This document shows positions 28,986-43,650 of a DNA stretch of 64,000 nucleotides, piece by piece. The translations under genes and the position numbers were made by a program. The notes under the pieces are model-generated. The model had not been told where the DNA came from and made no database searches. It worked only from the letters and a program-made list of their open reading frames with translations. The DNA is taken from positions 2,981,967-3,045,966 of the forward strand of contig JALPQD010000027.1 in NCBI GenBank assembly GCA_023101885.1. The letters are read 5' to 3'. Source of the DNA: Typhlomys cinereus. Its lineage: Eukaryota; Chordata; Mammalia; Rodentia; Platacanthomyidae. The number at the start of each line of letters is the position of its first letter. The first letter of the stretch is position 1.

Positions 28986-29450
28986 CATAGCAGCCATCAA
29001 GTATGAAGAGCTTTGGTAAATCTTTTCTCACCAGGAGCTGGTTATTTGGGTCTTTGAATTTGAAGTCTTCCATATTCTGTGCTGATTGTGCAGAGACATA
29101 CATATTTCTCTTTCTTAATAACTACTTTCTACTTAAATGTGACAAGCCCACAAGGCAATGGACCTCTTAGTTACTGATCATGTAAGCTTTAGTGACTGGA
29201 ACAAAAATAGAAAAAAAAAACTTCCATCAGATTTTCTTATTATAAATAATATGAAATGATTACAATGTGGCAACATAAAAATCCTAGAGAACATCTTAAT
29301 CTAATGGTAAAACCCAGCTATTGTCTTTGTTCAATCTGTTTGTAATAAGGAAGCCCTGAAAATGAATGTTTCAAGAATCTTCATTTGGTCAGTTTGAGTC
29401 TTAGAATAAAGTAATTGCTTCTTCTTTCTCTTCTCCCCCCCCCACCTTAG

Positions 29451-29543
<93 letters not shown>

Positions 29544-29570
29544 TAAATGACAGTATGTATTATGAATATA

Positions 29571-29830
29571 AGAGGCTGGGCAAATAAGCTTTGTGGGTAT
29601 GAACTCTGCTCTCTAAGCACAAGGACTTGAGTTTGAATTCCCAGCACTTATGTAAGAAGTCAGATATGAGCACGTGTCCATGACCTCACTGGCAGGCATA
29701 GTCAGGTTGAACCAGAGAGCCTAGCTGGGAAAGTGGAGTTTCCTGTTCAGTAAGAGACCTGTCTCAAAGCAGTAGGTTGGAGAACAATTGAGAAAACACT
29801 GGATTGACTTTCTTAAGCTTCTGCATTAGC
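29571..29830 (+). mobile_element. B4/RSINE1-type SINE
   Basis: ID-like head (gaggctgggcaaataagc, 'gacttgagtttgaattccca') followed by a B1-like half ending 'agagacctgtctcaaagcag' and 'taggttggagaac'. This composite layout defines B4/RSINE1. Confidence 0.7.
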
Positions 29831-30826
29831 ACATACAGGCACATATGCATCTGCATAAACATGTCTGTTCCACACATACCAGATATACATCTACATACAC
29901 ATAAAGAAAAAACTCAAAAGCAACACATATAACACACACAAATGTTTTAGAAGTCAATGTCAATATTGATAATTTTAGCTTCAGTCTTACTTATAAAATA
30001 TATCTCTAGCAAACAATCCTTTTTAAGATACAGAAGAAAATTTAGTAAGACATTCTGATTTTTCTATTTTATAAAATAATAATATTATACAAGCTTAATG
30101 TTCTCTTAATAATATATTCATTTAAAACTATGTTCTTGAAACTACATCATTTGTATTATTTATGTACAGAAATGCTGTAATTGCTGTGTTCTCTTTGTTG
30201 TATCTTTTTGCTTATTTGTTTGTCTCTAACTTACCTTACCTTGTTTTTGTATTTATATACTTTTTAATGTTCTTACATTTAAATCCAAAACAGTTCATGT
30301 GATAAGAAATCTACTTTTTCTCCATCAGTCACTGGGATGTACAATAAATCTCCATTACCTCTTGTCTAAGTATAAAAGACTGTTCAGTGTACAGAATGAT
30401 CTGTCTCTTAGTAGTCATATGTGGATTTAAAAAGAAATTTACATATTTGGATTCTTCAGATATTCCTGTTATTACAAAATCTGTGTGCCTGGAATTTTAA
30501 CATCAGCTTTTATAAACAACTGTTTCATAAAAATTCATTTTTAGAAATATGTTTTTCTCATAATTTCTGGAAGATTTGTCCCTAGATTGATCTAGGATTT
30601 ATTTTATTTTCATTTAATTGCTCATTAGTATAAGATTTTCTTCATTGTATTGAGTCCTTGATTTCAGAATATGTGATACAGATAATTTCATCCTTACTGA
30701 AATATCAACTCAGTCTCTTATAATGTAACCATAGCCTTTACTATGTCCCTCCCAAGAGAAAGATGGACAGCTGAACAGTTCTACCAAAATCTCTGGATTC
30801 CAAGGACTCTGACTTTCACATTCTTT

Positions 30827-31279
30827 CCATTTATTTGTTTGTTTGTTTGTTTGTTTGTTTGTTTGTTTGTTTGTTTATTATCTTTTACCTAGTTATACAA
30901 GCTCAATGGGTGGTTACCTTCACCTCCCCCCTTCTCCCTTCTCCCTTCCGTCCTATTGTCCTCCCCTCCCACTCTTCCCTCCCCCACTTCCCTCTCTCTC
31001 TCCCCCCTTTTTTCTCTCTTCCTCTCTTGATATTTCCTGCCTGCTCCCTCCCACCCACAAGAACATCTGTTTATGTGGGCTCTGAATTTCCCTCTGTGAA
31101 ATTCAGTGAGCGTTCAGAATTCAGTGGCATACCTTGGGGCCCATTCTTGGGCCACCATTAATATGGGAACTCTGTTTAACCCTTCGTGTCTAAGGATCCT
31201 ACTGCCTGAAATCTCCCCTCAGAGCCATGCTAGTCTTTGAGGGCTTGTTGACACGTCATTCATTGTGCAGGTTAGGCAA
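30827..31279 (-). mobile_element. 5'-truncated antisense L1 with perfect 17-bp TSD
   Basis: Complement of an L1 3' UTR: T-rich tail expanded into (TTTG)n at 30833-30876, then a long polypyrimidine tract, then unique 3' UTR. TGACTTTCACATTCTTT flanks it perfectly at 30810-30826 and 31280-31296. Same 3' UTR type as the copy at 15544-16178. Frames read across it are artefacts. Confidence 0.9.
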
Positions 31280-31445
31280 TGACTTTCACATTCTTTATGC
31301 AGCTTACAAAGTCATTTTCACATAGATATTTTACCCCTTTGATTTACTATAAATTAATGTATAACCAGTGTTCAGTTTTGAACTGCTTTGGTCTGTCTTA
31401 AAGATTTTTTGGTTTGTTTTTGTTTGTTTCGGGATTTTTCTTTTA

Positions 31446-31716
31446 GGCTGGAAAAGTGGCTCTGCCTTGAAAACTGAAACAACTGATTTCGGATCCCAGA
31501 TCCCATGTAAAACTGTCAGATGAAAAAGGAAGCCTTCTCTTCTGATCCTAGAATATCAAGTCTGGAAAACTCCAGAGCAAAACAAGAGGAGGTAGAACAA
31601 TCCAGGGTGATTCCTGGAGTCACCCTTGGACCTCCACAGGCATATATAGGACTCTGTCATGGCACACACAGACACACATGGAAAAATAAAATAAAACCAA
31701 TTTTTTTAAAAAAAGT
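31446..31716 (+). mobile_element. B2-like SINE, group 2
   Basis: ggctggaaaagtggctctgc head, 'cagatcccatgtaaaactg', 'aacaatccagggtgattcct', 'cacccttggacctccacagg' and an AAATAAAATAAAA tail. Confidence 0.8.
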
Positions 31717-32032
31717 TTTTGATCTTTTTTCCAATGCAATACTACATTTGCTAATCTTCCATTACTTTAACAGTCCCTCACCAAATTTTTGTGTATGCTC
31801 CATTTCCATCTCAAGAAATATGATTAGAATGAGGACCACTACCAATCAACATTCGGTTTCTAGTTTGTAAACTATCAAGAAGCTGTAATATTTTATATGT
31901 ATGTTATTCTAAAATCAAAACTATGTCTTAATAGAAAATTATGTATGTATTTATATGAAACGTGGCAGGTTTACTTAAGTTGAAATACTAACTTCTAAAT
32001 CAAAATCTTTTAATTCACTTTTTTTGGAGTAT

Positions 32033-32252
32033 GTGTACCAGTGTGTGTAGATGTGTGTAGAGCGTCCTGCATCTGCCTATGGAGAGTCAAGGGTGACATC
32101 ACGAGTCATCCTCCATTGCTATACCTTCTTACTGCTTTGCTCTGGGCTTTCCCATGCTCTGCCTTTCAGGGCTTGGGATCTGGGATCTGAAGTATGTTCC
32201 TTTTACTTGGGAACAAAGGCTTTAACCCCTGAGCCATCTCCCCTGTCTCGTT
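32033..32252 (-). mobile_element. B2-like SINE, group 2
   Basis: Antisense copy: GT-rich tail, 'gcctatggagagtcaagggt', 'tgctttgctctgggctttcc', ending 'aacccctgagccatctcccc'. Confidence 0.78.
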
Positions 32253-32460
32253 TCAGTTCAGGTTTACACAAAGTAACAGAATTCTTCAGACTGACATCAG
32301 ACATCATCTTGTTTATGATGAGTCATAGAAAATACTGTAGCTTTCTTTGAAACTTTTCTATATCTGAGATGGGAGAGGTTCTGTAGCATCTACTTATCAA
32401 CACTGAATTCAGTGCTGGTCCTCATACATAACATATTTCCCACAAGGCCTCTTTTCACTG

Positions 32461-32465
32461 TGTGT

Positions 32466-32512
<47 letters not shown>

Positions 32513-32755
32513 ATGCCCGTGTATATCAAAAGACACTGTGTGCCAGTGGAGACCCAAGAGTGACCTTGGCAATTATCCTGATTGCTTTGCCTCCTTTTTT
32601 GCTTTGCTCTGAGGATCTCAGGCTCTACTTTCCATGGCCAAAAGTGTAAGCTGTCATAATTTCCACCTGGCAATTTTACCTGGGTTTGGGATCCACACTC
32701 AGGTTCTTCTTGTGAGGCAGAGATTTAACCCCTCAGCCATCTCTCCAGCCCTCCA
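32461..32755 (-). mobile_element. B2-like SINE, group 2, with (GT)n tail
   Basis: Antisense copy with a (GT)n tract (32461-32510) as its CA tail, then 'ccagtggagacccaagagtg', 'ttgctttgctctgaggatct' and the head 'cagccatctctccagccc'. It lies in the same orientation as the copy 210 bp upstream. Confidence 0.8.
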
Positions 32756-33448
32756 TAAGCTTTTCAGTAAAACTGGTCTCAGATAGTTAAGTCTATCAAG
32801 AATCCAACTGTTCTGTAAAGAAGCACATGCAAAGTGTACGAAATTATGTGAAAAATGAAAAGTTGCTGGGGTGCCATTAATATTCCTAGCAGAAGGAAGA
32901 ATGTGTTTACTGTTGCTTGGCAGCTGCATTTGAAAGATCCTACACCCATGAAATTATTTATTTAACTCTATACATTCTACCCTGTGAACTTAGGTGTTTT
33001 CCTAACACTCAGTTGCAGACAATTAGCTGCTTGCCATAACATATTATAAACATGGATGAAGATACACTGACTGATTCCTGCCATTAGAAATTATTCTTAC
33101 AACTCAAATATAGACATATTTGACCTTTGTTTCATATTTCATAGCCTTATATCATTACTAAATTTTTCAGGAAATGTGGTCAAAGTTTGGGATGTGGTGC
33201 TTTGTATTAAATATTAAAATTTTCATACTTAAAAGTACTATCCATTATCATTTGGGTACTTATTTCTGTTCTAAAATTTTGTTTCATACACACAACAAAA
33301 TAGAGAAATGCAGAATAGAATAAATTGTTTACTTGTGAAGCAGAGCATTGGATGACCACAGAATATCCAGATAGATGTCCTTTTTTACTCTTCATAGAAA
33401 TCCATACAGACATAATATGGTGATAAGCATATTAAACTTCTGTTGTAG

Positions 33449-33544
<96 letters not shown>

Positions 33545-35080
33545 TAATGATCTGTTTGTTGTGTGTTTAACATTGGTAGTGATTTTTCTTCACCGGAATA
33601 ATATTGTCTCCATTTTCAATGGAGTTTTTGAGAGAAAAGTTACTTCAGGAAAAAAACGTATTATATTGTTATCATAAGTTATATTGAGATTTATGGAGTT
33701 TGGGATTTCAAAATGCTAAAGATAAAAAAGACTAACAACATATTTAGAGATGAAAATGTGTAAACCTATACATCTTATATATTTACACTAGTAATAAAAC
33801 TTACATCATCCCTGTAATAATTTGTAGTTATAACTTCTTGTTTCTTAAAGTTTCTACTTAAAATATTACTTCAGTTAAATTTCAGTTTAAACTAAAAATA
33901 AAGCCATTGCTTATATAACTTACTGGCTTTGATTAGTCATTCAATAAATAGGGATCCCTCTCATAGCCAGAGTATGGGAACCCCTGCTTAGCCATTTCTT
34001 GAATGTTTCCCTCTTTTCTTCAAGCTTGACCATTGACTTCACCACTTGCCTTAAGACTCCTTTCCCTGTGTCCTGAATCTTCAGAATACTGATATTTTTC
34101 TAATTATCTGCCTGCTTCTTACTTTTGTCTCTGCTTCTTGAAAATTCACATGTTCGAATTTTATATCCTCTGGACACCACTCACCTTCTTTCATCTTAAT
34201 ACCTGTCTTCATTTCTCTATGGCTGCCTACAATCACTTAGATCTTGTATTTAATATCTCTGCTGGTGTAAAGTAGTACAAAAATTTATTTACTAAAATGT
34301 ATCAAAACCCCAGGTTCAAAATATTTTATCTTCGTACTCTACAGGTATGAATTTAATGTGTCACGTTGCTGTCAGTTTTTAAATGATTTATCTTGGTCTC
34401 TTCTGTATTTTTCTGTTTGCGGGCTACTGATAAGTCCAGGGCTCATGTAACCTTGCTTAGCTTGGATAATTGTTTTAGTGTGTGGACTCTCTGTTTTTAT
34501 GTTTCCTGTCATGATCACATCATACCTTAGTTTGTTGTGGACTCCAAAATCATGTTTTGCAATGTCACCCACAACATTATAGCTCTTCAAACGACTTCCA
34601 ACCCTGAAGATCATTAAAGGTGGCTGTAACACAATGTTTATAAACTAACTTGTCATCTTAGGTAAGACAATGGTTTATGAGGACCACAATAATGCAGTAA
34701 ATTTGAGATACTTGTACATGGTCTTCGTTCTCTTCAACCCTGTAATTCTTGTGCTTTTTCTTTCATGTGATTTTTTGTTTGTTTGTTCCATTTTAAAGAG
34801 AAACACTGATCAACCAGAAAAATCTCCCACATCTCAACAGGAATTACATACATACAGCTCTGTCTTTCACTTGAATTCTGTTCCTACCATAGTAAAGGAA
34901 TCATCTTAATGATTGAGTTTCACTATTCCATTCAATTCTACTCATGCTTGGATAATTGGCTGAATCATTCAATGCAACAGAAAATCTATCCTGTCCACCA
35001 GTTAGTTAAACCATCAGCCCTTACTTGCTGTAGCCCACTGTATTGAATAACCTCTGATAGTCCACCACACGTCTTTTTAC

Positions 35081-35154
35081 TTCTCATATACACGGGTACC
35101 ATTTCATTATAGGGCCTTTCTCATATACACGGGTACCATTTCATTATAGGGCCT
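35081..35154 (+). repeat. Perfect 37-bp tandem duplication
   Basis: Two identical units starting TTCTCATATACACGGGTACC, the first at 35081 and the second at 35118, each ending AGGGCCT. No mismatch between units. Confidence 0.97.
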
Positions 35155-38100
35155 TCATTCTTGAAGTTACTTCAATTTAAACTAACTTTCCAAAAATAAA
35201 TCACCTATTTAGTCTTTTATATTTTTTATGTTTTTCCTGATTCTTTCTTCTCTTCAGAATTGCTTTTCCAATACTTCTAATTAAAAGCAAAGTATATCAC
35301 TACACTCTTCACTTTTTCGCATAGGATTTGCAAGTGTTTAGTATGACATATATGCATGTATGTTCTAATTACAGAAGATTTACTTCTACTGATTTTTTTC
35401 CTTTAGTGTTCCATTTTAATAGTGCAGGATTGGTGACTCTTCCATTTACTTCTGAGTGGCCTACATATAAAACAGTGGCTCTTACTAAGCATCTTACAAA
35501 TTTGTATAGAATTGAAGATTTTCAATTTGAAGAAATTGAATGATTTTTAAATTCAAGAAATGCTGTTTCATCTCAAAATCAAATCAAATCAAATTCAATT
35601 AAAATAATGATTACATTATTTTCTGCTGTGATATTCACATGTGGTGGTCTCCTTTACTGTGTATTTATATGCAATTAGTATGTATCCTAATAAATTGGTA
35701 GACTGAGCTCTATCTTTTTCTACTTCTTTCCTTCCTAACTTCCCAAAACATACATATAACCTTTTACAGGTACCTGAAAACTACAGTGCTATTATTGGAA
35801 GCTATTTAGGTTTTTTTTCTTTAGGAAAGCATATAGAGGCTAGGAAAAAATAAAATGAATATTAATGTATTTCTTTCTGTATTACATGCCAACACTTCTC
35901 AATTTTCATTAATCTTGATATGTTTTATAACCTGCCAACAAATATCAAAATTACAATTTTGATGATTTTACTTAATTCCATCTACTGATGCCTATTTAAC
36001 TTCTTTCTAGGCATTTTTAAAAATATATTTGCAACATCTTCATAAACATGCTAGTAATGTTTCGATGTTCTGATAAACCTGTGAAAGTACACTTGAGACT
36101 CTGTTTCTTGAAATGATTTCATTATAAAGCAAGTATTTGTTGCACTGTGGAGCCATGCTTCATACCTCTGTTGTTCAGATATCAAAGTGTAGAAGCATTA
36201 CATTTCTTTTGGTATTGAAAATAGGTTGGCAAAAGTGGTTGATTTTACTGTTGTTATAAAATTTATTTCATTACAAATACTTCTTTAGTGTAAATGCCAA
36301 ATTTTTGCAACAAAATTTCAGTTAATCTGAAAGTTATATGATATGATTGAATAAACAAAATACCAAAATTCAGACACCCATCATTTCTATCTTCTTAAAC
36401 TTTTGTCTAATGTGACACAGATAATTTAAAAATATATTATATTTAATTAACTCAGTTAACTTTATTTATGTAAGGCACAAAAATATTGCACAGATGCTAT
36501 ATACATCTGGCATCATTTTCTTTATTAAAACCTTGTCTCCAAGAAAAAGTAGTTTGATCCATTAGGTCTCTGCGATGAACCTAAGCAAACCTCGCTTATG
36601 ACAGCTCCATTACTTTGAACTGTTGGAAAAGACTGTATCTGCAGTATGTGGGGAAAGTAATGGTATGCACTGAAAATAAGCATCATTATTTTTCTACAAA
36701 GTGAATTGTGTTTCTAGATAGTGTCAGTCTTGCAAGACAATGTAATATGTGTTTGATAAGGTGATTTTAAAACTTTCTTTGGTGGCCTCATGGTTTCCAT
36801 ACTACAATTTGTGGTGCATGTTGGGTAACTCTGTCTTACAGAGATGTTCAAGCACTCCCGTGATACAGTGTTATAGGTTTTAATTAGAAATTTCTTTTAG
36901 CAACAAATGCCAGTGAAGCAGAAAAAGTGCCCTAATTCCCCCTGAGAGGAATCCATGGGAGAGTCTTCAAATACACAGTAATTCTGCTCCACATTTATAA
37001 ATGGCAAGTGAATCGTGAAAGGTCATCTTGCTTTCAGACTGATCACCCTGTTATTTTAATTTAATCTCTGCTTCCACTTGAAGATACTTATGATATGAAT
37101 GTAGAAATTTTCATTAAATCTATATAACATTTTATTTCCGTGACCTTTTCCCATAGGGAAAATCTATGAATGAAAGCTTTTGTGATTAGAAGCAACAAAC
37201 ATCCACTCATTTTGCTATCTTTACTGCAGGGCTAAATTTTATTAAGAAAACCCTTGAATTTTTCCATTTTTGCAGTGAATCTGTAATATTTGTATTCATA
37301 AGTTCAGTCTGAAATTTTATATTCTGTCTTATTCTGTACCATCAACCAGTAATGTATAATGAAATTAGTTTGGGTATTTCTGTTCCCATATCTTGGGATA
37401 CATGAGGCCCAAGTGACCTAGAGGATCTAAAGTATGTAAAAACATAGAAATGTCTAGAAATGAGCTGCCCCTGCTGTATCACTGACATGGGGGAAAATGT
37501 CAAAAGTATATTCCAAATTGGCCATGTTCATGATGAATGATTTATACATAGTTACTTTGATTGCCTTAGACATGCTTTTATTTTTTTTATAACCATAGCT
37601 CACCTGCTGCCTTTTGTATTGAGAGCATAAGAAAGGTCATTTAAAATTTCACATATGGTACTTGTATTAGCCAATGGAACCAATTTTTACTTTCGGAAAA
37701 CTGCCTCATCTGAATTAATAAAACACATCATACATTCTGTTCATTTGAAAGCTTCAAAGAGAGTAAGGTTTTGTGGCTGACAGTTGTTTTGTGTGTAGTT
37801 ATTAGAACAAGGTAGACTATAGGCTTGTTTCATATCCTTTGTGTCTAAAATGTGCTGAATTTGGCCTAAGATTACAGGGAGCTCTCTCTTCATTTAAGAC
37901 ATCTACCATGAAACTAGAATAGCTGTCCAACTCCTGCGAGCTGCTGAGCTCAAGGAGTACTTCCTGTGTGGTCAATGACAAAGCACCTGAACATATGGAC
38001 TATCTACCATCAATCCGTTATACAAGTTGTACAATTGAGTAAGAAGCAATGAAGGAAGTAATCTCTGTTCATATGTAGAGTCTGAATTTATTCACATGCA

Positions 38101-38415
38101 AACACTAGGGAACTTGGCCAATGATCAGAGGTTTAAATCCTAAGGTTATATTTCTAATGTCTATGCATTGTGCAATAGCAACAATGATAAATCTTCTATT
38201 TGTCATCTGAAGTTATGTTTGATACAAAGTATTTATCACTGTATATGATATTAAATAGGGGGAACCCAAGTGATACGGTACATGTGTTATATTAATTTTT
38301 ATACCAAAGGTCTTCTTGGTCATGTAATATAACTTCTAGGATCTAACATAACTTTGGGCAACTTTAATGGGACTCATAAAATTTTCTGGTCTATTTTGTG
38401 GCTGCATTTGGTACC

Positions 38416-38492
38416 ATCTCTTTATTGCCTATCTTGTAGAGCACTGGATTTCCCAACTATCTCTTTATTGCCTACCTTATAGATCACTGGAT
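38416..38492 (+). repeat. Imperfect 43-bp direct duplication
   Basis: 'atctctttattgcctatctt' at 38416 recurs as 'atctctttattgcctacctt' at 38459. Both are followed by 'aga[g/t]cactggat', about three mismatches over 34 bases. Confidence 0.85.
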
Positions 38493-38609
38493 GCCTCTGC
38501 TCAGCAAGGCAGAAATTAAGTATTCTGTTAGCTAAATGCCTTTTCTGGTCATAGTAATATGTTCTTTCCTTCCCATAAGCAAGATCTTTGAATCTTCCTG
38601 TGAACTTGA

Positions 38610-39966
<1,357 letters not shown>

Positions 39967-39987
39967 CAAAAAAGGGAAAAATGAAGG
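39967..39987 (+). CDS. Cacna2d1: Cacna2d1 21-nt alternative microexon (SKKGKMK) with GC donor
   Basis: The acceptor TTTACAG is followed by 21 bases, then GCAAGT. Joined to the T left by the previous exon it reads S-K-K-G-K-M-K and shares its last base with the next exon as D. This gives ...QAR-SKKGKMKD-SETL..., the longer alpha2/delta-1 form recalled from muscle and human sequences. Skipping it gives ...QAR-Y-SETL.... Length 21 keeps frame. This matches splice region B. The donor is GC, not GT, with otherwise perfect pairing (AAGG|GCAAGT). Confidence 0.9.
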
Positions 39988-40662
<675 letters not shown>

Positions 40663-40759
40663 TGAATTCCATTGCTGTCTGGGCCTTCCTAAAGGGGGAT
40701 CAAGGTTGCTCTAGGGTAATTCTATGAAGCCAGTAAGACATGTAAAGTATTGTGCTTAT

Positions 40760-40930
40760 TCACTCAGATACAAACTGACCAGTTCCTATAAATTAAGCAA
40801 CATGTTAACTCAGGTATGCAGTGGAGAATGAGACACTGAGGCTGTATTCTTGTGGAACAGTGTACCTACTAGTGGTGGAGAATCAAATATTTGCAGTGAT
40901 TTATTATACAAAATAGCACATATATGAATA
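40760..40930 (-). repeat. L2 relic
   Basis: Complement-type L2 pattern 'ggtatgcagtggagaatgag', 'acactgaggctgtattcttg', 'ctagtggtggagaatcaaat'. Diverged. Confidence 0.5.
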
Positions 40931-41089
40931 AACATGTATTCAAATGTACATATATATAAAATGCTTATATATTATATATCTGCAAATACTTGTGTGAGAT
41001 TATATGCAGAGACCTGGGATCATTTATGCTTATAAATTTTTGTTGTTTTCTAACATAGCCTTCTAGAAAATGTATTTTAATATAGACAT

Positions 41090-41296
41090 TGCCCCAGAAG
41101 TTAGAAAATATATTTATTTGTGTGTGAGAAAGATAGAACAAGACAAGAGAGAAGTGTGCATGTTATGGTGTATGTGTTAAAGTTAATGGACAACTTAATG
41201 GTGTTTTTTTTAATCTCCTTCCACTTTGTGTGATATGGACATGGACATGTTTGAGCTCAACATTTTTAACTGCTGAGCCATCTCACTGGCCTTCAT
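41090..41296 (-). repeat. B3-like SINE relic
   Basis: Ends 'taactgctgagccatctcac' plus 'tggcc', the complement of a B2/B3 head. The preceding body is weakly similar. Confidence 0.5.
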
Positions 41297-41939
41297 GAAA
41301 TACTTATATGAACACTTTCTCCTACCCAGTTTTATTTCTCTCTCATATAAACCTCATATCTAATGACTTTCAGCCCACCTCAATTTTCTAGTGGCAGCTT
41401 GAAACTATTCAGTAATCTGCATCTTCTCTAGTTATCTCTTTCCTCATTTCTGGCCTCTCTCTCTCTCTCTCTACTAAATATCATACAGTATGAAAATGGA
41501 TATATGTCTTGTTATTCTAAATTATTTAAGAAGCTATTTGGAGAACCTTGTACTACTAATTTTCTCTTTCGTTCTTCTTTAGAAATCATTCTAAGAACTC
41601 AAAAGGGGTTCCATATAAGTTCTGAGTTACTCTTTTGTTTCTACATAAATAAATTTCTGAATCCTGTTTCTACGGGAAAGTTGGCAGTTTTAGTAACCTT
41701 TGGGGAAGCAAGTTATACAAAGCTTGTCCTCAGCTTTGATTCTGCTCTGAGTCTCTCCTCCATCTGGTGTGGACAGGCCTGGCACACTTTGCTGGCTCTT
41801 TTGATCTCTCATGGTTGTGCTTTTCTAACCCACTCGCTGCAGATTGACAGATCCTCCATGAGCTTCCTTTCTCCTGCTGATCACTGGCATAAGGAGCTGG
41901 GAGGGCACTCCCCAGACTGCCTTCTTAGCTGAGCCCATC

Positions 41940-42950
41940 TCATGTCACACGTCATTGATCTATTTCACACCTTATAATTAGCATGATGGCTCCCAAATCC
42001 AGCTCTGAGTTCCCAATTGCTAGACACAGCAGGCGCGAGCAACTTGTGACATGATCATAAGTGTGCTGATTTCCAGACTCGGCAGTCCCTACATATTTCC
42101 ACATGTGTCACAACAGCCTGAGAGGAATATTTCCTCAATGTGCTTCTAATTCAGTGTCTTGTAAATATTTGTGCCAGTTGGAGAGTTTTTCTGCTGTTTC
42201 AGTGAAGACGCTTGCTGCCTCCCTTTGTGCCATCTTGAAAGAAGGTTGTCCTGGTCTGCCCCTTTCTACGTACCTCTCTGCTCATCCATCCACAGGGCCT
42301 CCTCACAACTCTCCAGCTGCTCTTTCCTAGCTGATGCCATGGCCTCCTGGGACCTACAGCTCATTCAAGTTGATCACACCATCTCTTCAACTTGCTCCAT
42401 GCTTGCTTTCTCCGGTAGTGTTCTAACCATCAGCTCCTTCCAGCCTACGGCTCTGCCTTGTCAACTATATTTTACGGCTTTCCACACTGTCTGCAGGGCT
42501 TCTGCTATGGTCATCCTTGCCCTAAATCAAGACTGTTCTACTGTAACACTGTTCTCATTTGCTGACATGCTTCCTCTGGTGGCTGCACGGCTTTAGGGCT
42601 CCTGCACAGTTGAATAGCCTCGCATGGACTACAAGTCTCAGAGCTTGGCTCACGTGCTCTGCACACCCATTTTAAAATGTTCACACCTGTTCAAAATTCT
42701 AGGTCCTCTAAATTCACTTCCAAAGTCACTCGGATTTTTTTTCTTTTTTTCCCCTCTTTAATGCCTTTCTTTCATTTACTCTCATCCATCTTTTAGACCA
42801 TGCTTCCTACCAGCTCTCAACCCAACTCCCAGCTCCTTGGGTAAGATGTTCTTCCCCTTGGTCATTATGTCATTCATCTTGCTGAATATTTCATGGGGTT
42901 TGAGTACATATTTGGTGCCTGGACTTTCTATGAATATATAAAGAACTTTA
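41940..42950 (+). repeat. GC-richer block, possible ancient L2 sequence
   Basis: 'tagcatgatggctcccaaat', 'cctcctgggacctacag', 'ctgctatggtcatccttgcc' and a 3' part 'cccagctccttgggtaagat' suggest an old L2 in sense, but indels are many. It may equally be unique sequence. Confidence 0.3.
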
Positions 42951-43122
42951 TTTTGAAAATCATATGAACAATAATACCTATTATCTTTCAGATATATACA
43001 GTCTCAGATAAAAAGTTGGAAGCATGGGCTAATCATACCTTTTTCTTTGATCAGAAATAAAGATGAACTAAGAGAAAAGAGAAATATCCATGTACAATAA
43101 CCATTAGTTAAAAACTAACTTG

Positions 43123-43372
43123 AGAGGCTGGAGAAGGACTTCTGAACTCAGAAGGACTTAAGTTCAGATCTCAGATCCCACATGAAAATAGCAGGTGGGA
43201 ATGTTAGCAGCCGGCACTCACTTCCGATTCTAAAAAATGGAGCCTGGGAAACCGCAGAGCAAAGTAAAATAGAGGTAGAACAATCCAGGATGGTTCTTGA
43301 AGTCACCTTTGGACATACATAGGCACACAGAGTGCCCTCTGATATACATAGATAGACACATATGCACACATG

Positions 43373-43419
<47 letters not shown>

Positions 43420-43437
43420 CATATAAAAAAGAAAAAT
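43123..43437 (+). mobile_element. B2-like SINE, group 2, with target-site duplication
   Basis: gaggctggagaaggacttct head, 'tcagatcccacatgaaaata', 'aatccaggatggttcttgaa' and a (CA)n tail (43376-43417). AAAAACTAACTTG (43110-43122) and AAAAACTAACCTG (43438-43450) flank it with one mismatch. Confidence 0.88.
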
Positions 43438-43486
43438 AAAAACTAACCTGGGATGTGTTGTGTGACCTATGTAATATTTTTTAATT

Positions 43487-43650
43487 TATTTATTATTTGA
43501 GAGAGGTTGTGTCACATGTATGGAGAAGACGGGACAACTTTGAGAAGTCAGTTTTCTTCCCCCATGTGGGCTTCTGGCGATTAAACTCTGGTGGTCAGGT
43601 TTATCCACAGAAGCCTTTTACCTGCTTAACAGAGCCGTCTTGCCAGCCAG
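43487..43650 (-). repeat. B3-like SINE relic
   Basis: 'ttcttcccccatgtgggctt', 'ggcgattaaactctggtggt', 'acagagccgtcttgccagcc' match the complement of B2/B3 elements. Confidence 0.65.

Noticed and set aside
41504..42596. Two frames of about 140 codons in a GC-richer block
   Set aside because: No domain, no splice sites in phase with Cacna2d1, composition explained by possible old L2 sequence.
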